From Bradyrhizobium ottawaense (GTDB taxonomy: Bacteria; Pseudomonadota; Alphaproteobacteria; Rhizobiales; Xanthobacteraceae), in contig NZ_CP029425.2 of the NCBI RefSeq assembly GCF_002278135.3, positions 1,774,001 to 1,838,000 on the forward strand: DNA of 64,000 bases, in the 5' to 3' direction. Positions 7,852-15,494 of this stretch are shown one piece after another. The stretch's first letter is position 1; each line of letters begins with the position of its first letter. The notes under the pieces are model-generated. The model made no database searches and had not been told where the DNA came from. It was given only the letters and a program-made list of their open reading frames with translations. Made by a program: the position numbers and the translations under genes.

Positions 7852-9507
7852 ATGTCTGGACAGCCGACATTGACTCCCCCTCCCAGGTTGGCGAAAAGCG
7901 CGGCCGTGACGACATCCCCTGATATCACCGTGTTTCCCCGTGGCGCCGCGCGCCGGCCCCTCGTCATCGCCGTGCTCGTCATCGCGGCGATGACGCTGCT
8001 GCGCATCGTCTACGCCTCCGCGATCGAGCTGCGCACCGACGAGGCCTATTACTGGACCTGGTCGAAGGAGGGTGCGCTCAGCTTCCTCGATCACCCCCCG
8101 GGCATCGCCTGGCTGATCCGTTTCGGAACCGCGATCTTCGGCGACACCACGCTCGGGGTCCGTTTCGGCGGCATCGTCGCGATGCTGGTGACGCAGCTCC
8201 TGCTTGCCGACGTCGTCCGCCGCCTCACCCATGATGTGCGCGCCGTATTGTTCGCGGTGCTGATGCCGGAAGCCGCGCTCTATTACGGCCTGCTGATGGC
8301 CAAGGCCGCGCCCGATGTCGCCATGATCCCGTTTGCGGTGGCAATGATGTGGTCGCTGGTGCGGCTCGCGCAAAGCGGCGACGGACGCTGGTGGCTTGCG
8401 GCCGGTCTGTTCGCCGGCCTCTCGATGCTGTCGAAATTCACCGCCATCATGTTCGCGCCGGCGGTTGCCGCCTTTCTGCTGGTTCCGGATTGGCGTTGGC
8501 GCTGGCTGCGCAGTCCTTACCCTTATCTCGCGGTGCTGGTCGCAATAGCCGTGTTCTCGCCGGTGCTGGTCTGGAATGCGCAGCACGATTGGGCCTCGTT
8601 TCGTTTCCAGGGCGTACGCGCCACCGCCAATTACGGCATCTCGCTGCGGACCATCGGTGACTTTATCGGCCTGCAGTTCGGCCTGGTCGGCTTCGTCATG
8701 CTGCCGGTGGTGCTGACCGGGCTGGTGCTGACGGCATGGCGCGGCTATCTCGCGCGCGAGCCCGTTGGAATTCTCTTGTCGACGGCGGTGCTGGTGCCGT
8801 TTCTGTATTTCCTCGCGAAGTCGACCACGCTTCGGGTCGGCGACACCTGGCCGATGTTCATGTGGCCGGTCGGTTTCGCCGCGGCCGCCGTGAACCTCGC
8901 GGCGATGGCGAAGGAGGATTGGTCGGCCCGTATGCTGAGATCGTCGGTGTTCTGGGCCAAGACAGCCGTCGGCTCGGGCATCGCCTTCGTCGTCATCGTG
9001 TTCCTCTATTACGTCGCAGCGCCCTGGAATCTCCTCGGCAAGATCGATCCGATCGGCGCCGAGGCCGGCTATGAGCAGGTCGCCGCGCGGGCGCAGGCCG
9101 CGCTCGACGAGACCGGCGCGACCTGGATCGCCACCACGGACTATCGCACCTACGCGATGATGCGCTGGCTGTTCAGGGGCCGCGTGCCCGTCATCGAGAT
9201 CAACGAGCGCGGCCGCTTCCAGGATTTCCGCGATCCCGGCCTGGACCGGATCAAGGGCCATGCCGGCATCTATGTCGGCCGCGAGCCGGACGATCGTTCC
9301 TCGCTATGGGAGAACATCCCAGCCAAGCGCGAGCAGCTCGGCGAAGTCGAGCGCCGCTGGCGCGGTGTTCTCGCGGACACCTATGTGATCGAAAAGCTCA
9401 CCGGCTGGACCCCCGAGCTGTCGCCGTCGAAGGATTCGCCGCTGTTTTGGTGGAAGGTGCTGGCTTTCCTCTCCCTCTCCCCGCTTGCGGGGAGAGGGTT
9501 GGGGTGA
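7852..9507 (+). CDS. GT39/ArnT-like membrane glycosyltransferase (PMT_2 superfamily)
   Basis: About 551 residues and highly hydrophobic, with roughly ten membrane segments. The first periplasmic loop carries the family signature RTDEAYYWTW (Asp63, Glu64), where the acidic pair is catalytic in ArnT and protein mannosyltransferases, followed by FLDHPPG. Enzymes of this type move a sugar from a polyprenyl-phosphate donor to lipid A, protein or another acceptor; the acceptor cannot be told. The start is uncertain: ATG 7852 is the first after the repeat, and an in-frame GTG at 7906 is possible. The last codons (SLSPLAGRGLG) are translated from an intergenic repeat, so the original stop has probably been lost or moved. 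Confidence 0.82.
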   Translation: MSGQPTLTPPPRLAKSAAVTTSPDITVFPRGAARRPLVIAVLVIAAMTLLRIVYASAIELRTDEAYYWTWSKEGALSFLDHPPGIAWLIRFGTAIFGDTTLGVRFGGIVAMLVTQLLLADVVRRLTHDVRAVLFAVLMPEAALYYGLLMAKAAPDVAMIPFAVAMMWSLVRLAQSGDGRWWLAAGLFAGLSMLSKFTAIMFAPAVAAFLLVPDWRWRWLRSPYPYLAVLVAIAVFSPVLVWNAQHDWASFRFQGVRATANYGISLRTIGDFIGLQFGLVGFVMLPVVLTGLVLTAWRGYLAREPVGILLSTAVLVPFLYFLAKSTTLRVGDTWPMFMWPVGFAAAAVNLAAMAKEDWSARMLRSSVFWAKTAVGSGIAFVVIVFLYYVAAPWNLLGKIDPIGAEAGYEQVAARAQAALDETGATWIATTDYRTYAMMRWLFRGRVPVIEINERGRFQDFRDPGLDRIKGHAGIYVGREPDDRSSLWENIPAKREQLGEVERRWRGVLADTYVIEKLTGWTPELSPSKDSPLFWWKVLAFLSLSPLAGRGLG

Positions 9508-9613
9508 GGGGGACTCTCCGCGGGGGAGGTGACAGTTGAACTCGCGGATAGTCCCCCTCACCCGGATCGCATCTGGCGATGCGCTCCGGCCTCTCCCCGC
9601 ACGCGGGGAGAGG
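9471..9613. repeat. Intergenic palindromic repeat, family A, copy 2 (overlaps a gene end)
   Basis: About 143 bp with the arms ccccgcttgcggggagag and ctccccgcacgcggggag, and the inner pair around actctccgcg and cgcggatagt. The glycosyltransferase reading frame enters the repeat and stops inside it at 9507. On the other side, the YcjF-like gene stops at 9622, nine bases beyond the repeat. Confidence 0.87.
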
Positions 9614-9621
9614 CGAAGAAG

Positions 9622-10650
9622 CTACGCCTCGTCGTCCTTCTTCCGCAAGAGATCCGTCGCGAGATCCGACAGTTTGGGCGGCGGCAGCGCGGCGAACGGC
9701 AGCGGACGCGTGACGTCGATCGCCGCCAGGCCCAGCCGTGCCGTCAGCAATCCGTTCAGCACGCCTTCGCCGAGCCGCTGCGACAGCTTTGCCGCGATGC
9801 CGTGGCCGAGCATCTGCTGCACCAGGCTGTCGCTCGCGGCCATGCCGCCGGTGATGGCGAGGTGGGCGATGACGTGGCGGAGCAGTCGGATCATGCCGAG
9901 CGCGCCGGGGCGCCCGCCGTAGAGATAAGCGAGCTGGCGGATCAGGCGCAGCGCGGCGACGAACACGAACAGCACGTCGATCGCCGCGCGCGGGCTCACC
10001 GCGGTCACGATCGAAACCTTTTGCGCGGCTGACGACACCAGACGCCGCGCCTCCGCATCCAGCGGAGACATCAACTCGCGTTCGGCGAGCCGGATCATGT
10101 CGGCGCCGTCGATGATCTCGCCGGTGTGGCTCTCCAGCGTCGCGCGGGCGCGGGCGAGCTGCGGGTTCTGGTGCGCGATCTTGAGCAGATCCTGCACGAT
10201 GACGCGGCTCTCCTTGCGGTCGTCGCTGGCGAGCACAGCGGCGGCGCGCGCATGCAACTGCTCGATCGTCGCCAGCCGCGCCAGACCGACTGCCTCGCGG
10301 CCGATCACCACCGCAAGCGCAAGCGCGGTGACGAGCGCGAAGGCGAGACCGACATAGCCGAGCGTTTCGCTGCGCGCGAACAGGTCCTCGATCAGATGCA
10401 CCACGCCGAGCCCGGTGCCGAGCAGCGTCAGCCCGGCGAGGCCTGACCAGAACAGCGTACCCCAGGGAAAACCGCGGCGCGCCGGCAGCGCCGCTTGAAC
10501 TGGGACCGGAAGCGCCAGGGGATCGGGCTCCGGCGTGATCTGGATGGTGGCGCGGCTGAGCCGGCTGGTCTCGTCGGCTTCGGTGACGACGACGCCGGGA
10601 TCGTCGAGCCGGAACGTCGCCGGCCGCCGTGGCTTCGATCGGTCGTTCAT
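9622..10650 (-). CDS. TIGR01620/YcjF-like inner-membrane protein (DUF697)
   Basis: A 342-residue protein with a polar N-terminus of about 70 residues, two adjacent membrane helices (WGTLFWSGLAGLTLLGTG and LGYVGLAFALVTALALAV, about residues 70-125) and a C-terminal domain containing MIRLLRHVIAHLAITGGM. This matches the YcjF/TIGR01620 family. It starts with ATGA overlapping the stop of the upstream YcjX-like gene by 4 bases, so the two are translationally coupled. In enterobacteria the ycjX-ycjF pair belongs to an envelope-stress regulon; the biochemical role is unknown. A longer frame reaching 11703 is a chance extension across ycjX. Confidence 0.9.
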   Translation of the reverse strand: MNDRSKPRRPATFRLDDPGVVVTEADETSRLSRATIQITPEPDPLALPVPVQAALPARRGFPWGTLFWSGLAGLTLLGTGLGVVHLIEDLFARSETLGYVGLAFALVTALALAVVIGREAVGLARLATIEQLHARAAAVLASDDRKESRVIVQDLLKIAHQNPQLARARATLESHTGEIIDGADMIRLAERELMSPLDAEARRLVSSAAQKVSIVTAVSPRAAIDVLFVFVAALRLIRQLAYLYGGRPGALGMIRLLRHVIAHLAITGGMAASDSLVQQMLGHGIAAKLSQRLGEGVLNGLLTARLGLAAIDVTRPLPFAALPPPKLSDLATDLLRKKDDEA

Positions 10651-12116
10651 GCGAGCTTGTCTCCGATCAGGAACTGCAAGGCACGGTCGAGGCGAATGTG
10701 AGGCAGCGTCGGCGGCTCGGAGCCTTCGCGGTCGAGTGTGGGCGGGCGGAAGCGCAGGAAACGAAAGTCGCTTGTCCCGGCGGTCTCGGTCGCGAGGCCG
10801 CGGAACGCGGCATTGCCGTTGAACAATGGCTCGGGATCCAGGGGCAGGTCGCCCGGAAAGGTCGCAACCTCCGTGTTGCCGTCGAAGAATTCGCCGCCAG
10901 CGCTCTCGCCCGCGGTCGGTGTTCCAAGGATCGACGGCAATTTGTCGCGGCCGCGCGCGACTTGAGCCTCTCTCGTGGCGCGCACCGCGGCGAGCGCCAC
11001 CACGTCGATCGCCGCGCCGGTATTTTCCGCGCGCGCGACGGCACCCGAGACGGCGCGGCGCAATACGGCCTCGAGCCGGTCGTGGCTGGAATGGTGCAGA
11101 TGGTCGGCCTTGGTCGCTGCAAACAGGATGCGATCGATGCGCGGACGGAACAGGCTGGAGAGGATCGTGCTGCGGCCGATGTTGAAGCAGTCGAGAATGC
11201 CGGCGAGGGCTGCTTCGAGATCGTGCAGCGCCTCGGGTCCGGAGTTGAACGCGGACAGTGCATCGGCCAGCACGATCTGGCGATCGAGCCGGGCAAAATG
11301 ATCCCTGAAGAACGGCCGCACCACGACGTCCTTGTAGGCCTCGAAACGGCGCACCATCATCGCCCACAGCGATCCCTCCGGCGCCTGGCCGCCTGCGGGC
11401 ACCTCGAGGGGCGCGAAGGTCAGTGCCGGGGAGCCTGCGAGATTGCCGGGCATCAGGAAGCGGCCGGGCGGCAACAGGCTCATCGCGAAGCGCTCGTCGC
11501 GGCAGGCGCGCAAATAATCGGTGAAGAGTTTTGCGGCCGTCAGCGTCGCCTGCTCGTCCTCGCGCGCGTCGGGCTTGAGCGTTGCCAGATGCGCGTGCCA
11601 TTCGCCCGCAAGATGCGCGCGCGGCGCCTCGCGCGACAAGACCAGGCTCTCCGCCGACCATTGCTCGAAACTCTTCTGCAGCAGCGGCAGGTCGAGCAGC
11701 CACTCGCCGGGATAGTCCACGATGTCGAGTGTCAGCGTGCGGTCGGCGCCGTTCGGGCGCTGATAGTCGATGACGAGCCGGAGCTCGCTGATGTCGACGG
11801 TCGAGTTCGGCCAGCGTCGCTCCTCGATCAGCGCGCGCAGATGGCTCTCATAGGCAAACCGCGGCACGGCATCGTCGGGCTGCGGCGCCAGATGCGCCCG
11901 CGCGATCCGGCCCGAGGCGTAAGCGTCGAACACCGGAAACCGGCCGCCGCGGGTGAGGCCGTGGATCAGCGCGGTGATGAACACGGTCTTGCCGGCCCGC
12001 GACAGGCCGGTAACGCCCAACCGCACCGTCGGGTTGAAGAAGTGCTCGCCATAGTCGATCAGCGCCTGCGCGGACAAGCGCGCTTCTTCGACCATATCCT
12101 GGAAACTGAATGCCAT
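10647..12116 (-). CDS. YcjX-like P-loop protein (DUF463)
   Basis: A 489-residue protein with a Walker A motif GLSRAGKT at residues 37-44 near the N-terminus, followed by the long C-terminal region usual for the YcjX/DUF463 family of predicted nucleotide-binding proteins. Other conserved patches are DIVDYPGEWLLDLPL, which resembles a Walker B / G3 region, and FAATKADHLHHSSHDRLEA, which resembles a TKAD base-recognition element, so GTP or ATP binding is likely. It overlaps the YcjF-like gene by 4 bases and forms a two-gene operon. The cellular substrate is unknown. Confidence 0.92.
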   Translation of the reverse strand: MAFSFQDMVEEARLSAQALIDYGEHFFNPTVRLGVTGLSRAGKTVFITALIHGLTRGGRFPVFDAYASGRIARAHLAPQPDDAVPRFAYESHLRALIEERRWPNSTVDISELRLVIDYQRPNGADRTLTLDIVDYPGEWLLDLPLLQKSFEQWSAESLVLSREAPRAHLAGEWHAHLATLKPDAREDEQATLTAAKLFTDYLRACRDERFAMSLLPPGRFLMPGNLAGSPALTFAPLEVPAGGQAPEGSLWAMMVRRFEAYKDVVVRPFFRDHFARLDRQIVLADALSAFNSGPEALHDLEAALAGILDCFNIGRSTILSSLFRPRIDRILFAATKADHLHHSSHDRLEAVLRRAVSGAVARAENTGAAIDVVALAAVRATREAQVARGRDKLPSILGTPTAGESAGGEFFDGNTEVATFPGDLPLDPEPLFNGNAAFRGLATETAGTSDFRFLRFRPPTLDREGSEPPTLPHIRLDRALQFLIGDKLA

Positions 12117-12294
12117 ATGAACGTTAGTGGATCGGGGGCGGCGGGACTGTGTGACCGATCACAAAAGTGGCAATTGCGTGAAGAAAATCAAGCTCCATAC
12201 TTCCACCGTCTTTGTCGGAAAATCAGCCGTTTGAACGACGCGCCGATCCCGAAAGACCCATACAAGAGGACATTGCCTCATCTTGCGGATTGCC

Positions 12295-12990
12295 ATGACC
12301 GTCTTCCAACTGAAAGAGTTCGCCTCCAGCTCCGTCCACGCCGCAGCCGACGTGATGGGCTGGAATTACGACCGCGCCGAGCTGATCGCCGACGGAATCA
12401 TCCACGCGATCGGCGTCCTCTCCGGCCTCATCGCCGCGACCGTGCTGGTGGTGCTGACGGCGATCTATGCCGATGCGACCGACATCGTCGGCGTCTCGAT
12501 CTATGTCGCCGGCCTGCTCTCGATGCTGGTGCTGTCGGCGACCTATAATCTCTGGCCGGTGTCGCCGGCCAAATGGCTGCTGCGGCGGTTCGACCACTCC
12601 GCGATCTATCTGCTGATCGCGGCGACCTATACGCCGTTCATCCTCGAGGTGAAGGACAGCGGATTCGCGCTGGTGCTGCTCGCCGGCGTCTGGTGCGTCG
12701 CCATCCTCGGCATCGTGCTGAAGCTCTTCTATCCCGGCCGGTTCGACCGCGTCTCGGTCGGCATCTATCTCGCGATGGGCTGGAGCGGCGTGATGCTCTA
12801 CGACGCCGTGGTCCGGGCGCTGCCCGCGCTGGTGCTGGGCTTCATCCTTGCGGGCGGGCTGCTCTACAGCTTTGGCGTGATCTTCCATGCCTGGCGGCGG
12901 CTGCGTTTCCAGAATGCGATCTGGCACGGCTTTGTGTTGGCCGGCGCGGCGTGCCATTATACCGCGGTGCTCGATCTCATGTTGAGCTGA
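12295..12990 (+). CDS. Haemolysin III family (PAQR-like) membrane protein
   Basis: A 231-residue protein with about seven membrane helices. Signatures of the HlyIII/YqfA group are ADGIIHAIG near the N-terminus, RRFDHSAIYLLIAATYTPF in the middle and WHGFVLAGAACHY at the end; the conserved His, Asp and Ser residues form the metal site of this superfamily. The function in proteobacteria is unsettled despite the haemolysin name. I chose the ATG at 12295; an in-frame TTG at 12283 also lies downstream of an AGAGGA and cannot be excluded. It stands alone, divergent from the YcjX-like gene. Confidence 0.88.
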   Translation: MTVFQLKEFASSSVHAAADVMGWNYDRAELIADGIIHAIGVLSGLIAATVLVVLTAIYADATDIVGVSIYVAGLLSMLVLSATYNLWPVSPAKWLLRRFDHSAIYLLIAATYTPFILEVKDSGFALVLLAGVWCVAILGIVLKLFYPGRFDRVSVGIYLAMGWSGVMLYDAVVRALPALVLGFILAGGLLYSFGVIFHAWRRLRFQNAIWHGFVLAGAACHYTAVLDLMLS

Positions 12991-13043
12991 GCAAGACCCA
13001 GGGGGTCTTCCAAGAAGCAGTATAAGACAAGAGGAGACGTCGC

Positions 13044-13838
13044 ATGCAGGTGACCGGCAAGGTCGTGGTCGTCACGGGCGGCGCAAACGGCATCGGCAAG
13101 GCGCTGTGCGAGGCGTTTTACAATGCGGGCGCAGCCAAGGTCGTCGTCGCGGACATGGACGCCGCCAATGCGCGGGCGGTCGCGGCCATGGTGGATGGCG
13201 CGGCCTTCAAATGCGATGTCGCGCAGGAGAAAGACATCTCGCACGTCATTGAGGAGACCGAGCGGCAGTTCGGCCCCATCGCCCTGTTCTGCTCCAATGC
13301 CGGCATCGGCGGCGGCTTCGATCCGATGTCGGTCAATGCCGGCGGAGCCTCCGACGAGCCGTGGCAGCGCAGCTGGGCGATCCACGTCATGGCCCATGTC
13401 TATGCGGCGCGGCATCTGATCCCGCGCATGAAGGCGCGCGGCGGTGGCTATTTCCTCAACACGATCTCGGCCGCGGGCCTGCTGTCGCAGGTCGGCAGCC
13501 CCGCTTATTCCACCACCAAGCACGCCGCGGTCGGCTTTGCCGAGAATCTCGCGATCTCGCACAAGGCTGACAACATCAAGGTCTCGATCCTCTGCCCGCA
13601 GGGCGTCGACACCAACATGCTGCGCTCGATCCCGAAAGGCCCGCAATCCGGCGACGGCGATCTCACGCCCGAGCAGGTCGCGAAAGACGTGCTCGCCGGC
13701 CTCGAGCAGGAGACGTTCCTGATCCTGCCGCATCCGCAAGTGCTCGGCTATATGCGCAAGAAGACCGAGAATTATGATCGCTGGATCGGCGGCATGGCCA
13801 AGATCCAGGCCAGGATGCGGGAGGATTTCGCGAAGTAG
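13044..13838 (+). CDS. Short-chain dehydrogenase/reductase (SDR)
   Basis: A 264-residue classical SDR. It has the NAD(P)-binding TGGANGIG at residues 11-18, the acidic end of beta-2 in VVADMDAAN (suggesting NAD), the CSNAGIGGG segment, catalytic Ser in NTISAAG and the YSTTKHA Tyr/Lys pair. AAGAGGAG lies just upstream of the ATG. The gene follows the haemolysin III family gene by 53 bp on the same strand. The substrate is unknown; the C-terminal part (LEQETFLILPHPQVLGYMRK) is of the kind found in steroid or fatty-alcohol oxidising SDRs, which is not enough to name one. Confidence 0.9.
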   Translation: MQVTGKVVVVTGGANGIGKALCEAFYNAGAAKVVVADMDAANARAVAAMVDGAAFKCDVAQEKDISHVIEETERQFGPIALFCSNAGIGGGFDPMSVNAGGASDEPWQRSWAIHVMAHVYAARHLIPRMKARGGGYFLNTISAAGLLSQVGSPAYSTTKHAAVGFAENLAISHKADNIKVSILCPQGVDTNMLRSIPKGPQSGDGDLTPEQVAKDVLAGLEQETFLILPHPQVLGYMRKKTENYDRWIGGMAKIQARMREDFAK

Positions 13839-13883
13839 CCGTGAGGTCGGTGCTATTGAGGCACACTCGCGCCAAACACTCGC

Positions 13884-14025
13884 TGTCGTCCCTGCGAAAG
13901 CAGGGACCCATAACCACAGGGAGAAGTTTGGCGAACACTGGTAGATGTTCTTGCGCGCGGTACTGACACCTGCGCTTTACGGATAAATCACGCGGTATGG
14001 GTCCCTGCGTTCGCAGGGACGACAC
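13884..14025. repeat. Intergenic repeat with inverted ends, family B, copy 2
   Basis: About 142 bp from tgtcgtccctgcg to cgcagggacgaca, with the inner acccataaccacaggg and a tatgggtccctgcg segment. It occupies almost the whole gap between the SDR gene and the convergent MarR gene, which stops seven bases beyond it. Confidence 0.85.
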
Positions 14026-14031
14026 CGGTGG

Positions 14032-14487
14032 TTACCGAGGCAACGTCTCCTCCCCCCGGCTCTGCCTGAGCGCCCGCGCATAGAGCATCATGCCCTCGCG
14101 CACCGTGCGCTGTTCCGCCGCCGTCAGCGCCGCCAGCGCGCCGCGCACCTGTTGCCGGCCGAACGCGTGCAGCCCCTCCAGCGTGCGCCGACCCTTCGCG
14201 GTCAGCGACAATAGCTTGCTGCGTGCATCATTCTCATCCGGCGTCTCCCTGAGCTCGCCGCAATCGATCAGCTTGCGCACCAGGCGGCTGACGCTGGATT
14301 TCTCCAGCCGCAGAAAATCACCGAGCTCGCCTGATGTCATCGGGCCGCGGATGCCGATCTCCAGGATCGTGTGCACGGCCGAGGGCGGATAGTCCGACGC
14401 CGCCACCGTCGCATCCATGAAGCCGAGCTCGCGCACCATCAACCGCGAGGCGGCGCGAATGTCGTCGATGAGCGCAAGCTCGGCCAT
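14032..14487 (-). CDS. MarR family transcriptional regulator
   Basis: A 151-residue winged-helix regulator. The recognition helix region is TSGELGDFLRLEKSSVSRLV, and the wing carries DENDARSKLLSLTAKGRRTL, both typical for MarR. It is divergent from an SDR gene, and the 77-bp spacer contains a perfect 29-bp palindrome 14 bases from its start codon. The likely arrangement is autoregulation plus control of the SDR gene, with release by a ligand related to the SDR substrate. That assignment is inferred from layout. Confidence 0.93.
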   Translation of the reverse strand: MAELALIDDIRAASRLMVRELGFMDATVAASDYPPSAVHTILEIGIRGPMTSGELGDFLRLEKSSVSRLVRKLIDCGELRETPDENDARSKLLSLTAKGRRTLEGLHAFGRQQVRGALAALTAAEQRTVREGMMLYARALRQSRGEETLPR

Positions 14488-14500
14488 CCCTTGACTCCTC

Positions 14501-14529
14501 GCCTATAGTTGTATCATACAACTATAGGC
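14501..14529. promoter_or_regulatory. Perfect 29-bp palindrome, probable MarR operator
   Basis: The arm gcctatagttgta (14501-14513) is followed by the spacer tca (14514-14516) and its exact reverse complement (14517-14529). The 13-bp perfect arms and A+T-rich centre are what a MarR dimer operator looks like. It sits between divergent start codons, 14 bases from the MarR ATG and 36 bases from the SDR ATG, so a bound dimer would block both promoters. Confidence 0.8.
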
Positions 14530-14564
14530 GCAACGCGGCGCACGCAAGCGTTTTGGAGTGAGCC

Positions 14565-15341
14565 ATGGGCGGAGCTTTGCCGACGGCGATGCGGATGAAT
14601 GGCAAGGTCTGCCTCGTCACGGGCGGCGGCACCGGCATCGGCCGCGCCACAGCGTTGCGGATGGCATCCGAGGGCGCCGAGGCGATCATCGTGGCGGGCC
14701 GGCGCGAGGCCGAGATCGAGGCGACCGCCGCTTCATGCCGCGAGCTCGGTGCGGAGGCGATCGCGCTCAAGACCGACATCACGCGCGAGGACGACGTCGC
14801 GCGCCTCGTCCGCACCGCCATCGAACGTTGCGGCCGGCTCGACGTCGCCTTCAACAATGCCGGCTTCCAGGAGCGCCGCGCGCCGCTGGAACAGCAGGGC
14901 ACTGACATCTACGACAGCGTGTTCGACACCAATGTCCGCGCGCTGTTCCTGTGCCTGCGCCACCAACTGCCGGCGATGCTGGCGCAAGGGCGCGGCAGCA
15001 TCGTCGTCAACGCTTCCGTCAGCGGCGTGCGCAATCCCAATCCCGGCTTCTCGCTCTATTCGGCCTCGAAGGCCGCCGCGATCTCGCTGACGCGCTCGGC
15101 CGCGCTGGAGAATGCCCCGCGCGGCATCCGCATCAATGCCATCGCGCCGGGCCGCGTCGTCACCGACATGATGCTGCGCGCCGGCGTCGGCGACATCGCA
15201 ACGGTGAGTGCTGGCCTGCCGCTGCGGCGGATGGGGAGCCCGGAGGAGGTGGCGGAGGCCGTGGTGTGGCTGTCGTCGGATGCGTCGTCGTATGTCGTCG
15301 GGCACGTGCTGGCGGCGGACGGGGGATTTCTGGCGTCGTAG
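14565..15341 (+). CDS. Short-chain dehydrogenase/reductase controlled by the divergent MarR
   Basis: A 258-residue classical SDR with TGGGTGIGRAT (cofactor loop), NNAGFQERRAPLEQQG, VVNASVSG with the catalytic Ser, YSASKAA with Tyr/Lys, and the common C-terminal motif SSDASSYVVGHVLAADGGF. The start at 14565 has TGGAG at good spacing; internal ATGs at 14589 and 14595 are less favoured. It is divergent from a MarR gene across a perfect palindrome, which suggests induction by a small molecule, perhaps the substrate. The substrate cannot be inferred. Confidence 0.92.
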   Translation: MGGALPTAMRMNGKVCLVTGGGTGIGRATALRMASEGAEAIIVAGRREAEIEATAASCRELGAEAIALKTDITREDDVARLVRTAIERCGRLDVAFNNAGFQERRAPLEQQGTDIYDSVFDTNVRALFLCLRHQLPAMLAQGRGSIVVNASVSGVRNPNPGFSLYSASKAAAISLTRSAALENAPRGIRINAIAPGRVVTDMMLRAGVGDIATVSAGLPLRRMGSPEEVAEAVVWLSSDASSYVVGHVLAADGGFLAS

Positions 15342-15368
15342 TTGGCAGCGGTGGTGCGGCAAACTCGA

Positions 15369-15492
15369 TGTCGTCCCGGCGAAGGCCGGGACCCATAACC
15401 CCAGGCAGTAGTTGTGGCACCAAGCTGCCCACTACGAGTCTTCGCCAAACCTCTCCCTGTGGGTATGGGTCCCGGCCTTCGCCGGGACGACA
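15369..15492. repeat. Intergenic repeat with inverted ends, family B, copy 3
   Basis: About 124 bp bounded by tgtcgtcccggcgaaggc and gccttcgccgggacgaca, with cccataaccccagg inside. It fills the gap between the convergent SDR and benzoylformate decarboxylase genes; the latter stops two bases past the repeat. Confidence 0.87.
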
Positions 15493-15494
15493 AC

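Noticed and set aside
7633..9261. Long open frame of 542 codons on the minus strand
   Set aside because: Antisense of the glycosyltransferase gene, composed of His/Arg/Gly-rich shadow sequence.
9622..11703. Single 693-codon gene combining the YcjF-like region with upstream sequence
   Set aside because: The first half lies inside the YcjX-like gene in another frame; the real protein starts at the ATGA overlap at 10650.
10629..12548. Long open frame of 639 codons on the plus strand
   Set aside because: Antisense of the YcjX-like gene, running on into the haemolysin III gene in the wrong frame.
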